A stretch of DNA of 37,173 nucleotides from Clavulina sp. PMI_390. Lineage: Eukaryota; Basidiomycota; Agaricomycetes; Cantharellales; Hydnaceae. The notes below the pieces were generated by a model, which had not been told where the DNA came from, ran no database searches, and saw nothing but the letters and a program-made list of their open reading frames with translations. Position numbers and translations under genes: made by a program. Positions 9,295-18,701 of this stretch are shown here, piece after piece; the stretch's first letter is position 1; every line of letters begins with the position of its first letter. The DNA lies in NCBI GenBank assembly GCA_015039315.1, contig WIDE01000038.1, forward strand, positions 122,431 through 159,603, in the 5' to 3' direction.

Positions 9295-12200
9295 TTAAGC
9301 AGACTCGTCCACGTCCGTCGTGCTCGCAGCATCGCCAGCGGCAGGATCCCCACTCCCTTTGCTCCTCTGTCCGCCCTCTTCGACAGTCTCCCTATTACCT
9401 TCCGCATCCGCATCCTTCGCCTTTTCGCCCTTGGCTTTTGTCTCTCCGCTCTTTGCCTTCTTCGGCTCGTCATCACCCGCATCACCAGCATTTGGAGCAC
9501 CAGGAGCAAAGCGGTAGTATTCGCTTCCACCACCAGGTGATGATGAGCCGTGGTGTCCACCTTCGTGCACAAGAGTGAGACGCTGTAGTTCGGTCATAAA
9601 GTTCTCGAGCTTGATGTCTTTCTTGTGGCGAGAGAGGCGACCAAGGTTATCAAGCCAGGTGATCTTGTTCAGGATCCAGTCTGAGACATCATAAAAATCA
9701 GAGTCACATCATTTAACAATGCGGATGATGCTGTGATGAAGATGAAACTAAGACTCACAGACGAGAGCCACGACGACGGTCACACCCAAGCTGAATGCCC
9801 AGATACGGACAACAGTCACGATGGAGACCCATCCGCCATGCGTGTCCAGATGCCTACAAGAGCAACGACCAAACTCGTGTCAGTTTTCGGTTCAAGCCAG
9901 TACTCTAGCATTGAAAGCGACGACTCACTCTCCAGTCGTGGGTGACGGCCCTCCAATCCATCCGAACAAAGTGAACAACGTCGCAAGGATATCGACCCCG
10001 AGGACAGCCCCGACCAACTGCCAACTTGGCATCACGAAGCCGCCCGAGTTCTTGCCTGGTGAGAGCCGCGTAATGAAAATGACCCAGGATTCGGTCAGCG
10101 CGACCTCAAGGAACAGAACTTCCTGAATGGACCCGAAGTTTTGTATGATGCCTCCAGAGGGGAGGAACATGGTCGCGCGGACGAGCCAGGTGCCTGCGGC
10201 GAGGACGAGACCTGGCAATGCGGAGGGGTTCACAACATGAGTGAAAATTCAAGGCAAACAGAGAGGACACGGCAAGGAACGTACCCATAACTGTGCTGAT
10301 GATCCATACTTTTGGTAACTGCCACTCCACAGGAGCCTTGGCGACTAGAAACAGAAAGCAGTCAGTGGAGCAGAACTTCAGGCAGCTGAACCACAATTGA
10401 TGCACACAGGGAGCGTTGTCATAGGCGATGGCAATTGTGGCCACACTGTGGTGGAGCAAGGTTCGAATGATGTGATGTCAGCTCCAAACTGCATCAAGTA
10501 CAGGCTGTGAGTAGACGTACTCCGCGAAGATAGCAATAAAGACGATTAGGTCCACGCGGATGGTCTCATTGAGAATGAGCATTGAGAGCATCTACACGTA
10601 CCATAGTGTCAATACAATCGTGCCCATTAATAGAACGCAAGTGAACTCACCAGGTACACCTCCAAATGAATACAAAGGGCAATACGATACACAATGTATG
10701 CCTTCATACGATGGAAGATTTGGCGCGCGACCTTGAATGACGTGATGATGGAGCTGAGACCTTCATCAAGGAATACGACTGCCGCAGCTGAGCGCGCTGC
10801 GTCAGAGGCACCTTCAACTGCAATACCACAGTCGGCTTTCTTCAAGCTAGGCGCATCATCTACGGATGATAGTATCAGGAACCGATCAATATACAATTTG
10901 CGCTTGAAGATCGTCAAATGCAGCGGAAGCAATACTCACTGACACCATCTCCTGTCATGGCCACTAAATGACCTCGCTGCTGCAGCATCTCGACGACTTG
11001 ATACTTGTGTTCGGGGAATACTTCGGCAAACCCGTCCGCAGCCTCGACGAAATCACGGACATCTGAACCGGCCATGGCACCTCCGATCAGTTTCTCCGAA
11101 TCATAGATATTCGTGCCTAGGTTCAGCTGCCGTGCCAGTTCTTTTCCGATAGCGACCTGCAGATGAGCGAGTTACACAGTCAGGAACAAGATAAGCATAG
11201 GTACTCCCACGTGGAAGGGAGGGAGATAACAGATACGCACGGCATCACCAGTGAGCATCTTGATCTTCACTCCAAGATTCTGGGCTTCGCCGATTGTCTA
11301 GGGTCCGCCGCGGCATCAACAATGAGCGCTCCACTCCAGAACTAAGAAACGGATCACGACTCACCGCAGCGGTGTCAGCTCTCGGCGGGTCACTCATGCT
11401 CATAATTCCCAACAGTTCCCAATCCTTGCCGTCCTCCTTGATTGCGACACCCAGGGAGCGGAAGCCGCGGCGTGCAAAGTCCTGTGCTGTATTCCGATAA
11501 TCCATCTCCATCTTGCGGTCGAATTTGCGGAGTTTGAGAATACTGATCATCGCAAAGATGGAGTTGGACCTTAGCGCCATGGGACAAGGACAATGCCATG
11601 ATGACTCACGCGTTCGGTGCACCCTTGGCACAGGTATACCGCTTCCCGTCCTTCTCGACTTCTGCCGTGATGCGCTTTGAGACGGGGTCGAAGGGGTAGA
11701 ACTTGTTAGTTTTCCATCCGCCCTTCAGCATCTCTTGCGCTTCAGGGTAGTCTGCGCAACCGTGATGTCAGTCAGCAAAATTTCGCGATAACGAATTCCA
11801 AAAACATCATACGTACCCTTGAGTGTCTGGATCGTGACTTTGTCGATTGGATCCAGCATCTTGATATTATGGCTGCTCGCCAAGACAGCAACGCACATCA
11901 GCCACTCCTTGTCGACACCTTCCGCGACGTAGGGTTCGTTCAGCGAGAGCTTGTTCGCCGTCAAAGTGCCAGTCTTGTCGGAGCACAGAACATCCACTCC
12001 AGCGAGGGACTCGATTGCTGTCAGCTTCTGAACGATACACTTACGCCGGGCAAGGTAGGCAGCGCCGACGGCCATAGTGGTGGTGGTGACAACGGGAAGA
12101 CCGACAGGGACACCAATGATCTGCGCACGCGAAAGCATGCAAATGGATGGTGTAAGTCCGTGAGTTCCAGGTAACAGGTGGGGGGCAAATACGCACCAGG

Positions 12201-13951
12201 AAGATAAGAGCATAGACGAGTAGACTGTTTTCCTTGGGTTCGGCAATGCCAATTCCACTACACGCCGTAAAGATGAGTACCCAGTGGAAAGCTGGAAAGG
12301 CGAGCTTCAACTGACCGGAAGAAACCGCCAATCCAAACAGCGAAGATGAAAAAGATAACCAATATCAGGAGTGCGGAGCCAATCCCGCCCAAGACGATCT
12401 GGAAGTGGCCCTTTTCATTCGAGTCTATACGAGAACGGCAAGGGATGTGGGGAGCGAGGGAGAGGTCAGATACAAGAAATGTGGATGAGGAAGGAGTAAC
12501 CGATGCCTGGAAAACAGGCGAGGAAGGGAGCGAAGATAGATAAAAGGAAAGGGTACGCAACTCATAACCAAACCAGCCGTCTTGCCCACGAAGCTCTGCT
12601 TAGCACTCTTGCATACACGCCCATATGCCTTACCGCGCTTGACACCGCAGGTATAATACGCAATCTCGCCCACAAACTTATCCACCGCCAAACTCTCGCC
12701 TGTGATTGCGCTTTGGTCCACGCTGAGCACGCTTGGGCCTTTATCTGCTCCTTCGTCGTCCTCTTCCTCTTCGTCGTCGCCAGCACCGTGTTTCTTGGAA
12801 GTGGAGTGGCGCTTGTCGAGGATCTCCTTTGCGTGTGAACCGTCCTTGTCGTCGTAATCTGCGATAATCGTCGCGTCAGCGGGGATAGTATTGCCTTCCT
12901 CGAGGATGATGATGTCGCCAACAACGAGCTCGCGAGCCTCGACTTCAATCTCTTTGCCGTTACGAACATCCTGAGATGAGCCGGGGAAGAAGGTTGGGCG
13001 AATATTCAGTAAGAGGATGCCATAAATGAAGAGAAAACGTACAATGGCCTGCAGAGCAATACCCTTCTTCAACTGCGCGACAATGTCTCCTGCCTGCTTT
13101 TCCTGATACCAACCAACGCCTGCATTCATCATCAGAATACCAATCTAGTAGGAACATCCGAATAGAGCATGTGCAAGGAACAATTAGCAGAGTGTCTCGC
13201 CCAGCTGAATAAGGAACACTCACGATGACACCAAAATCAATCCAATCCCTCAACCCCGCGGAGAGGATAACAGCAATTTCCATGACGTAGAGAATCGCGC
13301 CTCGGAAGTAGGACAGGAACTTGATGAATTGATTTTCAGATTCGGACGTCAGCTCGTTGTAACCATAGGGTTCGCGGCGGGTGGCGATATCAGAGTCATT
13401 CAGGCCCGTAGACATTTCAGTTTGGAGCCATTCTTCAGGGATCTATCAAATTTGGCCGATGAGCGAATTGCAGAGCAGGTCAGCGTCAAAGATCTATATC
13501 ATGCTTGCTGAGCACGATATGAATCAAAGGATACGAACCTCCTTCTCCTTATCGCTCTTGACCTCGATTTTCTTCCATGGGGCATACCATGGCCGACGGT
13601 ATTGCGTTTCTTCGTCATCGTCACTCGATTTGCCGCGCTTGGCCTTTTCAGCCTCGTCCGTGACGTAACGTAGGAGGATCTCGTATTCGTCGCCTTTCTC
13701 GTAGCCTTAAATGATGACATGATAGCAGTCGGCGTTTTTGAAAGGGATGACACGAGACAACATGGGCAAGAGGACGAATAGTATTCAGTCGGTGCGGACA
13801 GAAAGAGAGAGAGAGAAAGAGAAAGGGATCCATGGCGAGACTCACGACTTCGCTCTTCTTCTTCCCTCTGCTTCTCCTCCCTGCGAGGGTCGCCTGCCTC
13901 GATATCGCCATTTTCACTTGGAGGTGCCTTGCGGCGATGGGTGAGCGCCAT
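9295..13951 (-). CDS. PMA1: plasma-membrane H+-transporting P-type (P3A) ATPase
   Basis: Nineteen exons from ATG 13951-13949 to TAA 9297-9295: 13951-13846, 13705-13539, 13442-13224, 13144-13043, 12970-12562, 12424-12316, 12257-12197, 12120-11817, 11751-11610, 11542-11365, 11297-11241, 11156-10940, 10859-10651, 10591-10521, 10445-10408, 10344-10285, 10211-9929, 9853-9759, 9680-9295 (1070 residues). All phases close; the exon 5 donor is the least sure. The pump exports protons with ATP to energise the plasma membrane. Motifs seen: TGES (288-291), catalytic Asp439 in [13 protein letters not shown] (535), MLTGD, GDGVNDAP (~687-694), Arg749 in helix 5 and Asp774 in helix 6, equivalent to the yeast Arg695-Asp730 pair. 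Oddities: an acidic A-domain insert (~238-278) and an ~85-residue tail past the yeast C-terminus. Confidence in the function is very high. Confidence 0.96.
13797..13827 (-). repeat. GA/CT-rich microsatellite in PMA1 intron 1
   Basis: GA-repeat on the plus strand, CT on the transcribed strand, inside the first PMA1 intron (13847-13706). Simple repeat; may act as a pyrimidine tract. Confidence 0.6.
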
Positions 13952-14628
13952 ATCTAGCACAAATACAAGGTGCGGCAGAGGAAGAGTGAAGGAGCAGAAG
14001 GGACTTCTCGGGGAGAGAGAGTCCTTAAACGAGCAAGGGAAGAGAGCCTCTGGAATATAAGGGTTTCGGGCGAGGGTGTTTATGAATCGGAATCTGACGA
14101 GGAGGGCTGGGCTCGGGATTAGATGTAATACAGAGAGCGCGTCATAGCTCTCTACGAGAAACTGGGGCACCTGAACGAATTATATTTAGACCCCGTCACT
14201 CAACACATGCCCACCATGCACGTCATAGGCGGCGTTGGAGGATTATAAGGTGGGCCATTACATGGGATCACCGGAGGAGATCCTTTTGGCCGTAGTGGTT
14301 CTTGACGATGCGCTCAGAACGACTTGCGCTCGCACAAACACCGTCGTCGTCTTGGCAGAAGCGCCCAACTCGCGCGTGACATTCTGTGTCATTTGAATTG
14401 CGAGTGTCACGCATTCTGTGATGTCATGATTCACACTCCTGGGGTTTCTCCCGGCTGCATGGAACCCTGAGAAGCCACTGGACCGCCAGTAATCTCAACG
14501 AGTCATTCAACACCTCCGCCGTCGAATCAGCTTGCAGAGTTTAGATGCCATCATACTAGTATTCGTGGCAATGACCGCTCTACAACAAATCATCATAGCT
14601 ATGATAGAAACTGCATGCACTACCGTAG
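13952..14628 (-). promoter_or_regulatory. PMA1 upstream region with candidate TATA-like box and spaced repeat
   Basis: The 3' end of the next minus-strand F-box gene is at 14629, so the PMA1 promoter should lie here. The ~150 bases upstream of the ATG are C/T-rich on the transcribed strand, typical of strong fungal promoters. A TATA-like AAATATAA is at 14187-14180. Further up, ATTCTGTG...TCAT occurs at 14381 and again at 14413, 32 bp apart, the second copy inside a GTGATGTCAT motif that resembles a CREB/ATF site. All site assignments are tentative. Confidence 0.4.
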
Positions 14629-15990
14629 TCATAAGTCCTCCGCCCACAAAGGTATCACCGGCTCCATCAACTGATGAACACGTCCTTCAAACAAAGCAGG
14701 AAGCTTGTCCCATCCTCGCCACCGGCGGGAGCTTGACAGTGTCTGGGAATCACACCACACCATCACATTTGGTCCGGCACGCAAAAGCGCGTTGATTAAT
14801 GCAATCGATTCAACATCCAACCTGCCTGAGCGGTATATGTGGACTTCTGTCAGTGCAGGAAGGTGGTCAATAAAACGAGTGAAGAGTCGGAGAATCGCAT
14901 AAATGGAGTTGCATTTGTGAATATCCAGTCGTTGGATAAATGGGAGCTGGGGGAGGGTCAATGTTCCAGAGTTGAGATCCTGCTCGATCCGGGAAGCTTG
15001 CGGGAGCGCTGAGATAGAGAGACGCCGAAGAGCAGGGAAGCTAGATGGAAGGTCTCCGATTGTGTCAATTGTATTATGCGAGAGGACGACATGCTCGACG
15101 TTGGGCGCGTATAAAAAGCTCGACCATTCTATAGGGCCGAATCCAACGTATTTCAAGTGGGGGAGCATGATGGGATCCCCTTCACTTTCTGCACCTTCCG
15201 AGCTTGCCATGATGAGAGTTTCCAAAGTCGGATTCCTCTCAAGAAAGCCTTTGACATTGGAGTACGTGGGAGGCATGTTAGACCCAAATATTACTCTCAA
15301 GTGCGAAATGTTTGCCACTGCTGTTGGGGGGCAATGAACGCCGCTCATCTCAAAACGTTTGAGGGAGGGCGCGCAAGCGCTCTGTTCAGCATCAAACACT
15401 TGATCGATCGTTGGCACAGAAGAGCGGTATATGGTGTAGACATGGATGTCTAGCCAATGAAGAGATTCCAATACCCCTGGTAATGGGAACATAAAAGCAA
15501 GATATGTAGCATAGATGTTCAAAAAGCTCAGTCTCCAGCAGCGATATAGATGTGGAATAATAACGTCCCAGATCCGCTTTACGTGGCTCAAGGTCGGGGA
15601 GATTGAATCACTCTTTCGGAGTGCGATGTGCAAGGGGAAATTGCTAGAGCGTCCGAGACGCATCTGCAGGATCTCTACGTCGAGATCGAGATCGTGCTCT
15701 CCATTCAGTTCAAAAACAATGAATGACCAAATTTGAGGAGTAGACAATGCCACCTCGCGCCACGAAGAGTTGACAGATGACAGCCAGATCGCCGTCTGGA
15801 AGAAGAGCGAATCTTCCTCCACAGATGGCAGGACCGTATCGTCGCTGGAAAATGCTCGACACGTTCTGATGAAGATATCGGACATGAGTTCAACGGGGAG
15901 GCTGGCAACCCGGGCCATTCCTTTGGTTGGCCGAAATTATCAGTTTCTGTCAAAGTAGAGTTGGCGCTAGGTCACGAACAAGTTGGAGTA
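14460..15990 (-). repeat. segmental tandem duplication, copy 1
   Basis: About 1.53 kb holding a whole F-box gene with ~80 nt of 5' and ~170 nt of 3' flank, matched by copy 2 at 16283-17803. Shared noncoding pieces include AACTTGTTCGTGA (minus strand) upstream of the gene and AGCCACTGG...CCGCC downstream of it. Boundaries are by eye. Confidence 0.8.
14629..15918 (-). CDS. F-box/LRR-like protein, subfamily B (duplicate 1)
   Basis: A single-exon gene of 429 residues starting MARVASLPVELMSDIF. The F-box covers about residues 7-64: LPVELMSDIF, then after a spacer L-S-S-V-N-S-S-W-R and P-Q-I-W. The rest is a chain of irregular leucine-rich segments, including a 'NPTLETLIMASS' block and a 'LPALTEVHIYRS' block, ending PLWAEDL. 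The start is the first ATG in frame, with a TATATAA box about 75 nt upstream and the same relative position as in the duplicate. It is the tandem copy of the gene at 16447-17736: the C-terminal ~78 residues differ at about 4 positions, the N-terminal ~78 at about 23. Presumed SCF substrate receptor by family; no target can be inferred. Confidence 0.88.
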   Translation of the reverse strand: MARVASLPVELMSDIFIRTCRAFSSDDTVLPSVEEDSLFFQTAIWLSSVNSSWREVALSTPQIWSFIVFELNGEHDLDLDVEILQMRLGRSSNFPLHIALRKSDSISPTLSHVKRIWDVIIPHLYRCWRLSFLNIYATYLAFMFPLPGVLESLHWLDIHVYTIYRSSVPTIDQVFDAEQSACAPSLKRFEMSGVHCPPTAVANISHLRVIFGSNMPPTYSNVKGFLERNPTLETLIMASSEGAESEGDPIMLPHLKYVGFGPIEWSSFLYAPNVEHVVLSHNTIDTIGDLPSSFPALRRLSISALPQASRIEQDLNSGTLTLPQLPFIQRLDIHKCNSIYAILRLFTRFIDHLPALTEVHIYRSGRLDVESIALINALLRAGPNVMVWCDSQTLSSSRRWRGWDKLPALFEGRVHQLMEPVIPLWAEDL

Positions 15991-16446
15991 AATTATATAG
16001 ATAAATAGGGGAAAATCGGTGCGTGGAGGGGCTGGGCGGCGATATGGGAAAGGGAGGTGGGCGGGTTAAAAGAAACACGGCATGTGCACACAAGGGATAG
16101 CTCAATGAGAGATCGAGCGCGACGATCGTGTTGTGTAGACTTGTTTGGAGCGACCCAAACAGCGGGCATGATGCTCGCTCAAATTGCCGGGCTGACTACG
16201 CAAACTAACCCTGCGTCAAGCCGCTCGCAGGCTCGTAGCTTGACTACAAGTTGGCGCTCTTGGTTGGCTTATTCCGACAGTAGGGAATCTCAAGGAGCCA
16301 CTGGGCCCGCCGGTAATAATCTCAATGAGTCATACAACATTGCTGCTATTGAATCAGCTTGCTAGGTTTAGACGCTATCATTCATGGCAAATACCGCTCT
16401 TCAACAGTCGTCATAATTATAGTAGAAACTGCAGACACTACCGTAT
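15919..16446. other. intergenic between the duplicated F-box genes
   Basis: The first ~75 bases and the last ~165 belong to the two duplication copies. The middle (~16000-16280) is unique sequence with no supported gene. Confidence 0.5.
15993..15999 (-). promoter_or_regulatory. TATA box for duplicate 1 F-box gene
   Basis: TATATAA on the minus strand, about 75 nt upstream of the ATG at 15918, just outside the best-conserved duplicated block. Confidence 0.45.
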
Positions 16447-17803
16447 TCATAGGTCCTCCGCCCACAAAGGTATCACAGGCTCCATCAACTGATGAACCCG
16501 TCCCTCAAACAAAGCAGGAAGGTGGTCCCACCCTCGCCACCGGCGAGAGCTTGACAGTGTCTGGGAATCACACCATACCATCACATTTGGTCCTGCGTGT
16601 AGAAGCGCATTGATCAGTGCAATCGACTCAACATCCAACCTGGCCGAACGATATATGTGGACCTCTGTAAGCGCAGGAAGGCGGTCAATGTGTCGAGTGA
16701 CGAGCCGCAGAATAGCATAGATAGAGGGACATTGATGTATATCCAGCCGTCGTATTAAAGGCAACTGAGGGAGAGACGCCGTTCCAGCGGCGAGACCCTG
16801 CTCAATCTGGGAAGCACGGGGAAGAGCTGATATAGAGAGACGCCGTATGGCAGGGAAATTAGATGTAATGTGCTCGATTGTATCCATTCTGTTGTGTGAA
16901 AGGACGACATGTTCCACGTTGGGAGCAAATAAGAAGTTTGACCATCGAATAGGACCAAGCCCAAGATATTTCAGCTGAGGGAGTGTGATGGGGTCCCCAT
17001 CGCTGTCAGAGCTTTCTGAGCTTGCCATAACCAGAGTCTCCAATGTTGGATTTCTTTCAATGAAACCTCTGAGGTTGGAGTAAGTAAAAGGCATATTACT
17101 CCCAAATACGACTCTCAAATGAGAGATGTTCATGACAGCTGTTGGTGGACAATGGGCACCACTCATCGCAAAACGCTTGAGAGATGGTGCGCAGATGCTC
17201 TGTTCAGCATTGAATATCTGCTCAATTGTAGGGACAGAAGAGCGTTTTTTAGGGCGAGCATGAATATCTAGCCAGTGAAGAGACTTTAACACTCCTGGCA
17301 GCGGGAACAGAAAAGTGAAATATGTAGCAGAGATGTTCAAGAAGCTGAGTCGCCAACATCGAGATAGATGTGGTACGGCAGTATCCCATATATCTTGTAC
17401 GTGGCTCAAGGATGGAGATTTTGAGTTACTCTTTTCGAAGGTGAGATGTAGAGGGAAATTGCGAGAGCGTTCGAGACGCATCTGCAGGATATCGACATCG
17501 AAATCGACATCATGCTCTCCATTTAATTCGAAGACGATGGACGACCAAAGTTGAGGAGTGGCCAACGCTATTTCGCGCCACGAAGCGCTGACTGATGACA
17601 ACCAGAGCGCCGTCTGGAAGAAGAGCGAATCGTCCTTCACAGATGGCAGGAGCGTGCCAGAGTCGAAGAAGCCTTGACACGCTTTGGTGAAGATATCGGA
17701 TACGAGTTCAACGGGGAGGCTGGCAATCGATGCCATTCCTGGGCAAAATTATCAGTTTCTGTCAAGGCGGAATTGGCGCTAGATCACGAACAAGTTGGAG
17801 GAT
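16283..17803 (-). repeat. segmental tandem duplication, copy 2
   Basis: Partner of 14460-15990, same orientation and near-equal length. Flanking as well as coding sequence is shared, so this is a DNA-level tandem duplication and not retroposition. Confidence 0.8.
16447..17736 (-). CDS. F-box/LRR-like protein, subfamily B (duplicate 2)
   Basis: A single-exon gene of 429 residues, exactly the length of its neighbour at 14629-15918. It starts MASIASLPVELVSDIF; the F-box again runs to about residue 64 with W-L-S-S-V-S-A-S-W-R-E and T-P-Q-L-W. The leucine-rich body and the PLWAEDL end are shared. A TATAAT lies about 80 nt upstream of the ATG. There are no frameshifts or in-frame stops, so both copies look functional. 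Divergence is concentrated in the F-box and middle, while the last ~78 codons plus the 3' flank are nearly identical, also at silent sites, which points to later sequence exchange. Presumed SCF adaptor. Confidence 0.88.
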   Translation of the reverse strand: MASIASLPVELVSDIFTKACQGFFDSGTLLPSVKDDSLFFQTALWLSSVSASWREIALATPQLWSSIVFELNGEHDVDFDVDILQMRLERSRNFPLHLTFEKSNSKSPSLSHVQDIWDTAVPHLSRCWRLSFLNISATYFTFLFPLPGVLKSLHWLDIHARPKKRSSVPTIEQIFNAEQSICAPSLKRFAMSGAHCPPTAVMNISHLRVVFGSNMPFTYSNLRGFIERNPTLETLVMASSESSDSDGDPITLPQLKYLGLGPIRWSNFLFAPNVEHVVLSHNRMDTIEHITSNFPAIRRLSISALPRASQIEQGLAAGTASLPQLPLIRRLDIHQCPSIYAILRLVTRHIDRLPALTEVHIYRSARLDVESIALINALLHAGPNVMVWCDSQTLSSSRRWRGWDHLPALFEGRVHQLMEPVIPLWAEDL

Positions 17804-18701
17804 GCTATCTAGTTAATTATACACCAAGAGACCACGATTGATGCTACTCACTAATAGGGCCTAAACTTGAGCAAGTTTTGTAGTTCCGTCACCTGACAAA
17901 AAACGCGGTGGGCAGTGCTGAAACTGCGGGCACGACGCGAAGTCACACGCTCCGTGACTCGGCTCCTCCCGACCTATCACGACCAAGTACGTGTGGATTG
18001 AGTGGGCCTCAAGTTGAGCGAAACAGCAAATAGGTGGATCAGAAATCAGGTCAGTCTTAGGGCGTACCGCTATCTTCTCGGCTCAGAAATCAGCATGTTA
18101 ATTGATATCACCCCAAGGGTTGGAAGGCACCACGTTAAAGGGCTACAATAGATGTCATTATCATGCTTCGAACATCCTTGATTTGCCACATAGTAAGTTC
18201 ATCCGCTGTGGGATCAAGGGCTTGAGAGCAAACTGGACAGCAGGCGATATGGCAAGAGACATAGCCCAGACCTCTCTGATGAGGTCATATTATGATTCCG
18301 TTGCTTCATCGGACAGGAACTCACCCGAGTTGATTCTCGAGTGGTGAAGCAGCAAAAGCTACTAGCGTGCGAGAGTTTTGGTTCGTCCGAGTTCGTGACA
18401 AGTGTGACACAAGGTTGCCGATCAATTCCGAGGCGCCCATCTGCTGGAGGCGATACGCCAAGGAGACGAACAGCAACGAGCCCATCACCGCAGCTCATAT
18501 ATGCACATTTGTCCCATGTACCGCCTCGCTTGTACTTCATAAGACCTTCAACCAGTGGAGTTGCGCTTAGATCAGAGCGAGACGTCTTGTCAACCCAGCC
18601 ACAACCCCTCTCTGGTCAGTTTCTTCAGCAATGGTGAATTTATCCCATGATAAGTGCTATTTACTGATTTACTTGGAGCAAAACGTAGCCGGCTGTCAGC
18701 C
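17737..18701. other. divergent intergenic region between subfamily B F-box genes
   Basis: About 965 bases between two F-box genes pointing away from each other, so it should contain both promoters. The open frames here resemble nothing known and are not in a coding-like composition. No further feature is supported apart from the TATA-like box near 17820. Confidence 0.45.
17816..17821 (-). promoter_or_regulatory. TATA-like box for duplicate 2 F-box gene
   Basis: TATAAT on the minus strand about 80 nt upstream of the ATG at 17736, at nearly the same distance as the TATA box of duplicate 1. Confidence 0.4.

Noticed and set aside
18214..18637. Overlapping open frames of about 100 codons in the divergent F-box intergenic region
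   Set aside because: Open on both strands at once with no similarity or initiation context; expected by chance in GC-balanced sequence of this length.
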